This document shows, one piece after another, positions 1 through 7,517 of a DNA stretch of 27,927 nucleotides. The stretch spans positions 1 to 27,927 of the forward strand of contig JAEWMH010000082.1 of assembly GCA_023393235.1 (NCBI GenBank), in the 5' to 3' direction. The notes below the pieces were generated by a model, which saw nothing but the letters and a program-made list of their open reading frames with translations, was not told the DNA's origin and did no database searches. Numbering within the stretch: the stretch's first letter is position 1; each line of letters starts with the position of its first letter. Both the position numbers and the translations under genes were made by a program. This stretch comes from Bacillota bacterium (GTDB lineage Bacteria; Bacillota; Bacilli; Paenibacillales; NBRC-103111).

Positions 1-1
1 C

Positions 2-505
2 GCCAGGAAGCGCCGCAGCGTCAAGGCCGACGCGGCGGGAGCAAGTGCAAGTGCCGCTCAAGCGGGCGGCACGCAGGTAGAGCTAGTGCTGCCCGCGGAC
101 GCTGGCGCAGCAGGTTCGAGAGCTGCCGGCAGACCATCGGCAGCAGGCACTGGCACTGGCGCCGGAGCTGCCGCGGCAGGCCGGTCGGCCGCCGGGGCGG
201 GAACAGCGGCGCCGCAGGTCCCACCCAGCCGCCCCGCTATGCGGGAGGCGCTGGGACATTGCCCCCGCCCGGGCTGCGGCGGGCGGATCATCTTTGGCAG
301 CACCGGCTACGGCTGCACCCATTTCCGCCAGGGCTGCACCTTCGTGCTGTGGAAGGACACCGGCTTTGGCGTGAACCTCAACGACACCATGGTAACCAGC
401 CTGTTACGGACGGGCCAAACCTCCTTTTACAGTGAAACCGCCGGCAGCGGCACCCTCATTTTACAGGACGCCCAAACCGGCAAACTGTCGCTTCTGCGGA
501 ACTAA
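2..505 (+). CDS. topB: DNA topoisomerase III, C-terminal part (5' truncated by window)
   Basis: The frame is open from the first bases of the window, so this is the 3' end of a longer gene. The last ~88 residues carry a topoisomerase-type zinc-ribbon module: C-P-R-P-G-C-G-G, then Y-G-C-T-H-F-R-Q-G-C about 20 residues on, followed by FVLWK. This is the pattern of the C-terminal repeat of type IA topoisomerase III, which relaxes negative supercoils and decatenates DNA. The catalytic Toprim and active-site tyrosine regions lie outside the window. The visible N-terminal part (about 75 residues before the ribbon) is almost pure Ala/Gly/Ser/Thr with Arg and Gln, and looks like a disordered linker. 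The internal GTG at 86 is not a credible start because the frame continues upstream. A hairpin terminator follows 13 bases after the stop. The assignment rests on the zinc-ribbon tail only. Confidence 0.75.
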   Translation, partial: ARKRRSVKADAAGASASAAQAGGTQVELVLPADAGAAGSRAAGRPSAAGTGTGAGAAAAGRSAAGAGTAAPQVPPSRPAMREALGHCPRPGCGGRIIFGSTGYGCTHFRQGCTFVLWKDTGFGVNLNDTMVTSLLRTGQTSFYSETAGSGTLILQDAQTGKLSLLRN

Positions 506-517
506 TTCTTTCCCCCT

Positions 518-556
518 CCCCCTTGTCCCGGCTTATGGGAAAAGGGGGATTTTCTT
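518..556 (+). terminator. Rho-independent terminator after topB
   Basis: Arms CCCCCTTGTCCC (518-529) and GGGAAAAGGGGG (537-548) pair with one mismatch around a 7-base loop. They are followed by ATTTTCTT. It lies directly after the topB stop. Confidence 0.75.
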
Positions 557-598
557 ATCCCCATCAGCCCCAGCCTCGTCCTCAAAGAATTGCCAGCC

Positions 599-629
599 AA
601 AATAACGGAAGTCAAACTTCCACTATTTT
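599..629. repeat. 31-bp imperfect palindrome
   Basis: AAAATA (599-604) and GGAAGT (607-612) pair with ACTTCC (616-621) and TATTTT (624-629), with a 2x2 mismatch between the stems and a 3-base loop. It has no T-run directly after it and is far from any start, so its role is unclear. Confidence 0.5.
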
Positions 630-787
630 AGTATGAATGCTACCCTTGCACGCAATAGCGACAATACAACTTCCCCTAATCCAGCCCTTTCTTCCCATCT
701 ACCCGGCCTCCCTATAAAATAAAGAAAACTCTCCTTCCTTTAAAGGCTGTAAGTACTAGATTCAACAGGCCCCTCCCCAAATCTTCA

Positions 788-1095
788 CCCTTGTCGTCCA
801 TTATCCCCTTTACTCAGGGAACAAAATGTCCAGATCCAGAACCATCAAAGTCAAACCAGACAGAAAACGCCTCATCATCCACTCCCTTGTCCCTTTTACT
901 CACGGAACCAAGATGTTCAGATTCAGAACCACCAAAATCAAGCCAGACAGACACGCCTCATCTTCTACTCCCTTGTTGTCTATTATCCCTTTTACTCAGG
1001 GAACAAAATGTCCAGATCCAGCACCATCAAAGTCAAACCAGACAGAAACGCCTCATCATCCGCTCCCTTGTCGCTCATTATCCCTTTTGCTCAGG
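788..1095 (+). repeat. Forward array: ~96-bp tandem repeat carrying a 30-bp core, four copies
   Basis: A core of about 30 bp starts CCCTTGTCGTCCATTATCCC and ends TTTACTCAGG. It occurs at 788-819, 884-906 (about 10 bp missing inside), 970-1001 and 1065-1095. Between cores the sequence is also repeated: each interval contains AAAATGTCCAGATCCAG, or a variant, and CAAACCAGACAG, giving a period of about 96 bp (86 bp where the core is shortened). The cores match, on the opposite strand, those at 1291-1499 and 18193-18222. Confidence 0.85.
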
Positions 1096-1290
1096 AAAAA
1101 GAATCATAGAAAAGCTAGAGGAAATTGCTGCTTAGAAAGTATGCTAATACGGTCAGATAGGAAGGTGGCGGTAGGCGGGAAACGAGAAGCTTACCTTACT
1201 TACATACACCAGGGAACTGAAACGCGGGTATTACTTTAATACAAACGAAGCTAATGAGACGCGCACAACCAGGGCGGTAATGAATTTCAT

Positions 1291-1499
1291 CCTGAGCCAA
1301 TGGGATAATGAACGACAAGGACGGTAATGCACTCCGTCCGCTAGCCCTCCTGAGTTTAGGGGATAATGTGCGACAAGACTCTCTTTCATTCAACCCTCTC
1401 GCACCTTTACCTGAGTCAAGGGGATAGTGGACGATAAGAACGGTTATTTACACTCCATCTGCTAGCTAACCTGAGTCAATGGGATAATGGATGACAAGG
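1291..1499 (-). repeat. Reversed array: same 30-bp core, four copies at ~60-bp spacing
   Basis: Copies at 1291-1320, 1349-1377, 1410-1438 and 1470-1499 read CCTGAGTCAA then GGGATAATGGACGACAAGG with variation. They are the reverse complement of the forward cores. Start-to-start spacing is 58, 61 and 60 bp. Two of the intervals also resemble each other (ACGGTAATGCACTCCGTCC versus ACGGTTATTTACACTCCATC, then GCTAGC), so the real unit is about 60 bp. The interval after the second copy (ACTCTCTTTCATTCA) resembles the sequence after the lone copy at 18193. Confidence 0.85.
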
Positions 1500-1693
1500 A
1501 CTTTTATATGAACACCCTCCCTATTCACTTGTGTCCACGGGAATGCGCAGTACCTGGCCAGGCTGACATAAGACGGGGACATGAACCAGGTACATGAACC
1601 GCGGGCATGAGCCTGCAGCTTAGGGCAGGGGTATAGATCGACCGGTTTGAAAAAGAGCCAGTTTATGCGAAGTCTGGCGGCTGGGCTATTACG

Positions 1694-2686
1694 TTAACGT
1701 CCTTCAGGCGGGACGCCCAGTACCCAGCCTTCGAGGCTGGCGCGCGCCCATTCCTCTTTACCGAAGGGCAATGCCAATAGCTGCTCCAGTCCGCCCTCCC
1801 GGTCCAGCCTGGACATCCAGCTAACGCATGCTGCAGCATCGCCTGCGTCTGTGCGGGGGCCGCGGATGCCTTGCAGCACGAGTGAAAGTGTCGGATACAC
1901 CTCCACTGCCACATGGCCGGTTTCGGGAATCCGGGCACCGTGCTGCGGCCAAACATGAACTGCTACTCCCGACTTCCGGCACAGCACCAACAGCTCCCGC
2001 AGATACAACATTCCATACAGTGATTGCTGCCCCACAGAACCTATTCCGCCCACCTGATAGCCTGGCTTTAAGCGGCGATAGCGCATTTCCACCAGCCTGC
2101 GGTCATGGAGCACAAAGGGCCGGCCATCCTGGAGGGTATAGGCCCGGAATATTCCGGCGTCCGGCTTCGGCCCGAACCGGCTGCCCCAAAACGGCCCCGC
2201 CATCACCTCCAACTGACGGCTGATCTGCATATTCGCCTCTCTCGCCCACTCCCGGGGCGACCACTGCTCCAGCTGTAACCGACCAGTCCCGTTCCGGACG
2301 TGCCCAGCAGCTGCGGGCGCAGCCTGATCCATCGGATCGCTTCCCATTCCGAAGCTTTCTTTTTTCCACCCTGCAAACTGTTCAACGCTCCTATAATAGT
2401 CTTCAAGAACCTGCTCCCAGCTGTCTGCCTCCGCCCCCCATAACGCCTCGTAGAATCCCACGGGAAACCCATAGTTATGGTCAAATCCGAACAGGACCCG
2501 CTTCCCCTGGTTATCAGCCTCTTGCAGCAAGGCCCGGGCTTCAAGCAGCAGTCCTTCCCTGGTCAAACCCTGGGCCACGGAAATTCCCTGGCCTTCTCTA
2601 CGGTCCACTGCCCAGGCAATGGCTTTCCGTTGGGCAGCAGCGTCCCTTGCCCCGGAATAATCGGCAAAAGCAAACCAATCAAACAT
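1694..2686 (-). CDS. DUF429-like protein, predicted RNase-H-like fold
   Basis: A 330-residue protein with no signal peptide or membrane segment. It begins MFDWFAFADYSG, with Asp9 in a first-strand position. GFDHNYGFP follows near residues 67-75, then VEVYPTLSL, and RTDAGDAAACV near the C-terminus. Spaced acidic residues in such beta-strand and helix contexts resemble the DUF429 group of predicted nucleases with an RNase H fold. I infer that family from motif shape only; the activity and substrate are unknown. The ATG at 2686 follows a GAGGAG-type site about 8 bases upstream. It is transcribed divergently from the 41-residue peptide gene, with 87 bp between the starts. It could instead be another RNase-H-like family of unknown function. 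Confidence 0.7.
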   Translation of the reverse strand: MFDWFAFADYSGARDAAAQRKAIAWAVDRREGQGISVAQGLTREGLLLEARALLQEADNQGKRVLFGFDHNYGFPVGFYEALWGAEADSWEQVLEDYYRSVEQFAGWKKESFGMGSDPMDQAAPAAAGHVRNGTGRLQLEQWSPREWAREANMQISRQLEVMAGPFWGSRFGPKPDAGIFRAYTLQDGRPFVLHDRRLVEMRYRRLKPGYQVGGIGSVGQQSLYGMLYLRELLVLCRKSGVAVHVWPQHGARIPETGHVAVEVYPTLSLVLQGIRGPRTDAGDAAACVSWMSRLDREGGLEQLLALPFGKEEWARASLEGWVLGVPPEGR

Positions 2687-2773
2687 AACCTCAACTCCTC
2701 ACCTACGTTTGGTAACTTTTTTCCATTCACCGCGTATATAAAGCATATCGGTTTTTCCAAAAGGAGTATCCCT

Positions 2774-2899
2774 ATGTCCCATGAAAAAAAACGGCGCCGC
2801 TCCGGCGACTGGTGGGAGATTTTCCCCGAGGTCATTTTGGAGCTGATCCCTGCACTCTTCAAAGGTATGCTCCGCCTGGTCCGCAGCATCTTTGACTAA
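2774..2899 (+). CDS. 41-residue basic amphipathic peptide
   Basis: The ATG at 2774 lies 8 bases after AAGGAG (2761-2766), an optimal ribosome binding site, and the frame ends at a TAA before a terminator. The peptide starts MSHEKKRRRSGDWWEIFPEV. It has a very basic first ten residues, a WW pair, then a 20-residue hydrophobic or amphipathic stretch (VILELIPALFKGMLRLVRSIF). A membrane-surface or single-pass small protein is plausible. I do not recognise a named family. It sits alone between a divergent DUF429-like gene and convergent suhB. The strong start, clean ends and non-random composition argue that it is real. Confidence 0.65.
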   Translation: MSHEKKRRRSGDWWEIFPEVILELIPALFKGMLRLVRSIFD

Positions 2900-2933
2900 G
2901 CGGCCTGATTACGCGAAGGCACAAAAAGCAAAA

Positions 2934-2966
2934 AGCCGCCCGGCTCAAAGCCCGAACGGCTATTTT
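2934..2966. terminator. Bidirectional terminator between the 41-residue gene and suhB
   Basis: AGCCG (2934-2938) and CGG pair with CGGCT (2957-2961), with a 2x2 internal mismatch. ATTTTC follows on the + strand. An A-rich run (2920-2933) precedes it and would be a T-rich tail on the - strand. Confidence 0.6.
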
Positions 2967-2974
2967 CTTACGGT

Positions 2975-3841
2975 TTAATTCCCTGCCGCATCCGATTCCT
3001 GCAGCAGCTGCGCCAGCTCATCGTGGATGCGGCCGTTGGTGGCCACAATGTTGCGCACCCCAAGATGATACGGGCTGCCCTTGGTATCCGTTACCTGGCC
3101 GCCGGATTCCTTCACCAGCAGCATACCCGCGGCGATATCCCAGGCATTCAACCCCAGCTCCCAATAGCCGGAAAGCCGCCCGGCCGCTACATAAGCCAGA
3201 TGAAGTGCAGCCGACCCGCCGGAACGGACATTGCGTACCCGGGGCACCACTGCTTCCAGCCCTCTCATGTTGCCCGCGATATTCGGTCCACGGTCAGTAG
3301 GAAAGCCCGTTGCCACGAGGCTGTCCAGAAGCCGCTCCTCACCGGATACCATTGTGCGCCGGCCATGAACATATGCACCCTTGCCTTTTTCGGCGACAAA
3401 TAATTCATCCCGGTTCGGGTCATACACGACGCCTACAATAATCTCACCCTTATGCGCCAAGGCGATGGATACGCTGAAGAATGGGAAGCCGTGGATAAAG
3501 TTAGTTGTCCCGTCCACCGGGTCCACAATCCACAGATATTCCGCATCACTTGCCTCCTGCAGCGCCTTAATAGAAGCAGCTGCCCCCGGTTCTACCCCCT
3601 CTTCTCCCAGAATGGAATGGGTGGGGAAATGGGTCATGATCAGATTGCGGATCATCATCTCGGAGCCTTTGTCCACTTCCGTGACAAGATCGTGGGGGGA
3701 GGTTTTTATAGTAAGGCTGGAGAAGTCCCCCAGCTTGCTCTTGATCCATTCGCCGGCCTTGGCTGCCGTATTGATGGCAACTGCCGTAAAACTTTTACTG
3801 CCTACGGTAAAAGGTTCTTTTTGCTCACTGGACATTGTCAT
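2975..3841 (-). CDS. suhB: Inositol-1-monophosphatase family protein
   Basis: A protein of about 288 residues with the classic Mg-dependent phosphatase motifs in order: VTEVDKGSEMMIR, HSILGEEG, WIVDPVDGTTNFIHG (the metal and phosphate site) and NAWDIAAGMLLVKESGGQVTD near the C-terminus. Family members hydrolyse inositol monophosphate and related sugar phosphates, and some act on PAP or as SuhB-type factors. Length is slightly above the usual ~265 because of an N-terminal extension of about 20 residues. The start is ambiguous: TTG at 3844, ATG at 3841 and ATG at 3835 are all in frame, and the upstream AAGAAGAGAG is a weak binding site. It is monocistronic, with a terminator after the stop. Confidence 0.88.
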   Translation of the reverse strand: MTMSSEQKEPFTVGSKSFTAVAINTAAKAGEWIKSKLGDFSSLTIKTSPHDLVTEVDKGSEMMIRNLIMTHFPTHSILGEEGVEPGAAASIKALQEASDAEYLWIVDPVDGTTNFIHGFPFFSVSIALAHKGEIIVGVVYDPNRDELFVAEKGKGAYVHGRRTMVSGEERLLDSLVATGFPTDRGPNIAGNMRGLEAVVPRVRNVRSGGSAALHLAYVAAGRLSGYWELGLNAWDIAAGMLLVKESGGQVTDTKGSPYHLGVRNIVATNGRIHDELAQLLQESDAAGN

Positions 3842-3985
3842 CAACTCTCTTCTTTAACTTACTTTTGGATTACCTTCAGTATAGTCAATCTCTGTCTTAA
3901 AAGCTACTTGCGAATGCACCAAAAAAACTCGTAACAATGTACAATAAACGCTTACATTTCCTTTTCAAAAATAGTTGTTTCAAAA

Positions 3986-4014
3986 TTGTGACGCCGGGTA
4001 AATATGCTTACATT
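3986..4014 (+). promoter_or_regulatory. Possible weak sigma-A promoter for the SLH gene
   Basis: TTGTGA (3986-3991), 17 bp, then TACATT (4009-4014), four of six matches in each box. The 309-bp gap 3845-4153 also has GCTTACATTT twice (3950-3959 and 4006-4015). The first copy sits in a partial cre-like word (ATAAACGCTTACA). No RNA gene is seen in this gap. Confidence 0.3.
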
Positions 4015-4153
4015 TGGAAATTTACTCAGAACTGCTGGCTAACTGTCAGCGCCATCCAACTTTTTTAACTCTCCTTTTTATCCCCTATGAAAGGTGGTGA
4101 GGCCGCCGGGCCAGGCGTATTGTTCTATTATTCTACTAACAGGAGGAAAAGGC

Positions 4154-5818
4154 ATGCGAATAGCGGTTATGAAAAAACTGGCTACCGTCACGGCGGTCAT
4201 GCTTGTTGTTTCCCTGCTTAGCCCTGTTCTGGCTTTGGCTGACGCCTACTTTAAGGATGTGCGTTACCAAGCCAACGGCACCGTAACCGGACAGGTTTAC
4301 TTTGACGGTACGGTAGGGACGAGCGTTTACGCATCGGGACAACCGGTTACCCTGTCCGTTTATGGTAACGCGGGGACATTTATCACGCCGGTGACAGCAA
4401 CGTACACAACTTACGGTGAGGGAAAATACTATTATACCTTCGACCCGAAGGTAATTCCGAACTATTCCCAGCATAATCCCATCGTCATCAAGTATCAAAA
4501 TGAGGCATTAAACTACTCGACCGTATCCAATGCCGTTTACCGTGAGACAGACTCCGGTTCCGGTGGTGATTCCGGCTCTGGCGGTTCTGGATCAGGCTCA
4601 GGCTCCGGTACATATACTCCTTCACCGTCGCCCTCTCCTACACCCGGAACGGAAGCTGATCCGGATGTAACGGTCATTAAGGCCGATGATCTGAAGGATG
4701 CCTTCCATGGCTCCGACAAGGTAACTCTGCGGTTTGCAGAATCCGTAGAGATCCCCTTCTCCGGACTCACTGAGGCCATGACACGCACCGGCACTGTCCT
4801 TTCCCTGACAGGTGACCACGGGACCTATGAGCTTCCGCTCTCCGTCTTGAACCTGACGCAAATCAGCAGCATGCTGAACACCGGCGCTGCCGGGCTGACC
4901 TTGAAGCTGACCGTCACCAAGGTAACGGGTGATGAAGCGGCGCAGGTTGCAGCGGCTGTAGCGAAGGCCAATGGCACCGCATTGTCCGATCCCGTGCGCT
5001 TTGAGCTTCTGGCTGTTGGCGCCGACGGCAAAAAGCTGGCCTTGGACAACTTCGGCAGCACCTATGTGAAACGCACCATCACCATGACCCGCGAAAGCAA
5101 CGGCAAGGCTACGGTGGTTCAATATCTGCCGGCTACCGATGCATTGACCTTCGTACCGTCGGTCATTAACGGCACCTCCGCCACCTTCCAACGTCCCGGC
5201 AACAGCATCTACCTGGTGCTGGAGCGCAATACCGTCTTCGCTGACCTGAATGGTCACTGGGCGGAAGCGGACATTGAGCTTCTGGCCAGCAAGCTGCTGA
5301 ACGGCAGAGAAATTGTTGAAGGCACCGCCGCCAACAGCTTTGAGCCCAACCGCGGCGTTACCCGCGCTGAGTTCGCAGCCCTCCTGGTGAAGGGCCTTGG
5401 CCTGACCGTACCTCCGAAGACTGCCGTAGGCGAGTTCCCTGACGTAGACCCCGAGGCTTGGCATGCGGTATATATCTTCGCCGCCAAAAATGCCGGGCTG
5501 ATCGAAGGCTACGAGGACGGCACTTTCCGTCCGGACCGCTTCATCAACCGTGAGGAGCTGCTGGCTCTGGCTTACCGGGCTTACAAGTTCGCAGGAGGCA
5601 AAGCAGACTTCACCGTCATCGAGCTGGCTACAACCCTGTCCCGCTTCGAGGATGCCGAGGATCTGGTTTGGGCACAGCTTGAAACAGGAGCTGTCATTAA
5701 GCTGGGTCTGTCCCAAGGGGCAGATTCCAATAAGCTGGATCCGGCAGCGAGCGCCAACCGCGCTGAAGCTGCTGTGATTCTGAAGCGCATCTTGGAAAAA
5801 ACAGGATTCATTCAGTAA
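4154..5818 (+). CDS. Secreted S-layer-homology protein with Gly/Ser-Pro linker
   Basis: A 554-residue protein. The ATG at 4154 was chosen because AGGAGG (4141-4146) lies 7 bases upstream and because it opens a clean signal peptide (MRIAVMKKLATVTAV..., likely cleaved after ALADA near residue 31). A beta-rich domain covers about residues 32-130. A Gly/Ser then SPSPSPTP linker covers about 132-166. A middle domain of unknown type covers about 170-355. Three SLH modules follow, starting at FADLNGHWAEAD (about 362), FPDVDPEAWH (about 427) and FEDAEDLVW (about 497). SLH modules bind pyruvylated secondary cell wall polymer, so the protein should be anchored at the cell surface. The third SLH is more degenerate. 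The function of the outward domains is not recognised. A strong terminator follows. Confidence 0.85.
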   Translation: MRIAVMKKLATVTAVMLVVSLLSPVLALADAYFKDVRYQANGTVTGQVYFDGTVGTSVYASGQPVTLSVYGNAGTFITPVTATYTTYGEGKYYYTFDPKVIPNYSQHNPIVIKYQNEALNYSTVSNAVYRETDSGSGGDSGSGGSGSGSGSGTYTPSPSPSPTPGTEADPDVTVIKADDLKDAFHGSDKVTLRFAESVEIPFSGLTEAMTRTGTVLSLTGDHGTYELPLSVLNLTQISSMLNTGAAGLTLKLTVTKVTGDEAAQVAAAVAKANGTALSDPVRFELLAVGADGKKLALDNFGSTYVKRTITMTRESNGKATVVQYLPATDALTFVPSVINGTSATFQRPGNSIYLVLERNTVFADLNGHWAEADIELLASKLLNGREIVEGTAANSFEPNRGVTRAEFAALLVKGLGLTVPPKTAVGEFPDVDPEAWHAVYIFAAKNAGLIEGYEDGTFRPDRFINREELLALAYRAYKFAGGKADFTVIELATTLSRFEDAEDLVWAQLETGAVIKLGLSQGADSNKLDPAASANRAEAAVILKRILEKTGFIQ

Positions 5819-5844
5819 ATGTGAAAGCATAGACTGGATGAACA

Positions 5845-5895
5845 AAGAGGCTGTTCCAAGGCAGGATTACCTGCCAGCGGAGCAGCCTCTTTTTC
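5845..5895. terminator. Terminator between SLH gene and fixX
   Basis: GAGGCTG (5847-5853) pairs with CAGCCTC (5883-5889), with an inner stem GGCAGG/CCTGCC. TTTTT follows on the + strand. It may also serve fixX from the other side (AAAG before the stem). Confidence 0.75.
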
Positions 5896-5916
5896 ATAGC
5901 GGATAATTAACTTTAT

Positions 5917-6204
5917 TTAGCCGAATCGGTATGATATCCCATATCCTCCCTTCGGATAAACCCATGCCACATTGTCCGAGGCGCAGGCAATCCGGCAGGT
6001 GCCGCATTCCACGCAGTTTTCATAGGCCACATGGTTGATCTTGGTGGACTCATCCCAGCTGTACACCTCCGCCGGGCAGAAGCTGTTGCAGCTTTTGCCG
6101 GCGCACCGGGCGCAGACTGCTTCATCCTTGATGGCCAAGTGGGATACATCATCGCATTTGTAGCGGATTGTAAACAGCTTGTCAGTCATGGTTTGTGTGC
6201 TCAT
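5917..6204 (-). CDS. fixX: Ferredoxin-like protein FixX
   Basis: A 95-residue protein with two cysteine clusters: C-A-R-C-A-G-K-S-C-N-S-F-C-P and C-V-E-C-G-T-C-R-I-A-C. These fit FixX-type ferredoxins that carry Fe-S centres and pair with FixC. In the FixABCX complex, electrons from NADH are bifurcated, one path going to quinone and the other to ferredoxin or flavodoxin. Its ATG overlaps the fixC stop by 4 bases (6201-6204, ATGA), so translation is coupled. It is the last gene of the operon and is followed by the hairpin at 5845-5895. Confidence 0.92.
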   Translation of the reverse strand: MSTQTMTDKLFTIRYKCDDVSHLAIKDEAVCARCAGKSCNSFCPAEVYSWDESTKINHVAYENCVECGTCRIACASDNVAWVYPKGGYGISYRFG

Positions 6205-7511
6205 CCGTTTATCGCCCTCCAGCCTTTGGCTCCCAGCTTCATCAGATTCATTGTGCCGCCTGCCGCCTGCTTCACCAGACGGATAGCCTTCTTCTGCTTC
6301 TCCGCCTTGGTAACGCCGTTCACCAGAAACATCTCGTAAGCAGCCTCATTGATGGCACGTGGCAGGTCCCCAAACAGAAGCGACGGGTCGAAATCCTTCA
6401 GCAGGCTGTGCATACCCTTGTACTTTTTGAGGTCGTTCATGAGGAAGCTGCTCTTCATGGCATTGTCATAGCGCTTCAAGGAGGCAGCGGAGAAGTCTCC
6501 CTGTTCCTTGGCTTTGATAACGGCCTCCGCCGCCAGCCTGCCGGAAACCATAGCCAGGTTTGTTCCCTCCCGGTGGACAAAATTCACCAGTTGGGCGGCG
6601 TCGCCGGTAATGCACCAGCCGCTGCCCGAAAGCGGGGGAATGGAATGGTAACCGCCCTCGGGAATCAGATGGGCCGCATATTCCTTTACCTCCCCGCCCT
6701 GAATCAGCTTGCGGATGGAGGGATGGCGCTTAACCTCCTCCAGCAGCTCATGAGGCTTGGCGCCGCTTTGCTGCAGGTGGTTTACCATCACGCCGATGCC
6801 GATGGAGATGGACTCCTTGTTGGTGTACATAAAGCCCATTCCTGCCATACCCTTGGAGGTTTCGCCCATAAATTCCACGGTGACCCCTTCGTCCCCTTCG
6901 AGACCGAAGCGGTCCTCAATTTTTTCGCGGGGTAGCATGATGATTTCCTTCACCGCCAGCGAAACCTCATCGGGATTCCATTCCCGGTGCACACCCATCG
7001 CTTTGCCCAAAAGGGAGTTCACGCCGTCAGCAATAATTACCGCATCCGCATACAGGTCCCCGTCCTCCCGGTCGGTACGGACGCCTACCACTTTGTCACC
7101 CTGACGGATCACATCTACCGCCGCCGTCTCATAGACAGGGATGGCTCCCGCCTCCACCGCTTTATCCGCCAGCCATTGGTCAAACTTGGCGCGAATGCCG
7201 GTAAAGCAGTTAAAGGGCGTTTTGTACGCCTCATTCCGGTGGCCTAAGGTGACGGCGGATTCCTTGCCCATCATCCAAATCCGCTGTTCCACTATATGCC
7301 GCTCCACAGGCGGATTCTTTTCGTTCAGGAAACCCGGCACCAGTTCTTCAATCTGCTGCCGGTACAGAACGCCGCCGAACACATTCTTGGCTCCGGGGTA
7401 TTCGCCCCGCTCCAGGAGCACAACCTTCAGCCCCGCTCTGGCCAGCGTCAGCGCCGCCGAGCTGCCGGCCGGACCTGCGCCGACCACTATCGCATCGAAT
7501 TTTTCGTTCAT
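6201..7511 (-). CDS. fixC: FixC flavoprotein, ETF-quinone oxidoreductase-like
   Basis: A 436-residue protein opening with FDAIVVGAGPAGSSAALTLA, the GxGxxG dinucleotide-binding fold for FAD, followed by LLERGEYPGAKNVFGG, typical of the FixC/ETF-QO family. GWCITGDAAQLVNFVHREGTN, near residues 300-320, is the second FAD-contact segment. FixC accepts electrons from FixAB and passes them to quinone at the membrane. The length is usual for FixC. It lies 6 bases after the fixB stop and overlaps fixX by 4, in the order A-B-C-X. Confidence 0.93.
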   Translation of the reverse strand: MNEKFDAIVVGAGPAGSSAALTLARAGLKVVLLERGEYPGAKNVFGGVLYRQQIEELVPGFLNEKNPPVERHIVEQRIWMMGKESAVTLGHRNEAYKTPFNCFTGIRAKFDQWLADKAVEAGAIPVYETAAVDVIRQGDKVVGVRTDREDGDLYADAVIIADGVNSLLGKAMGVHREWNPDEVSLAVKEIIMLPREKIEDRFGLEGDEGVTVEFMGETSKGMAGMGFMYTNKESISIGIGVMVNHLQQSGAKPHELLEEVKRHPSIRKLIQGGEVKEYAAHLIPEGGYHSIPPLSGSGWCITGDAAQLVNFVHREGTNLAMVSGRLAAEAVIKAKEQGDFSAASLKRYDNAMKSSFLMNDLKKYKGMHSLLKDFDPSLLFGDLPRAINEAAYEMFLVNGVTKAEKQKKAIRLVKQAAGGTMNLMKLGAKGWRAING

Positions 7512-7517
7512 GGCCGC

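Larger units (their letters stand above)
557..1693. other. Gene-free intergenic region with repeat arrays
   Basis: No reading frame here has a convincing ribosome binding site or recognisable protein. The short frames at 791-1239 run across the tandem repeats and echo them in translation. The stretch holds a dyad at 599-629, a forward array at 788-1095, a reversed array at 1291-1499, and a triple run of ACATGAACC-like words near 1577-1612. Confidence 0.7.

Noticed and set aside
826..1239. Overlapping frames of 114 and 137 codons across the tandem repeats
   Set aside because: Their translations simply repeat with the DNA period, they lack ribosome binding sites, and they share the region in two frames.
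1291..1499. Possible CRISPR array (30-bp repeats about 60 bp apart)
   Set aside because: The repeats vary from copy to copy, two of the intervals between them resemble each other instead of being unique spacers, the same core occurs singly elsewhere and in reverse, and no cas gene is visible.
4622..5845. Long - strand frame of 407 codons
   Set aside because: It is antisense to the SLH protein gene, which has a signal peptide, linker and SLH modules.
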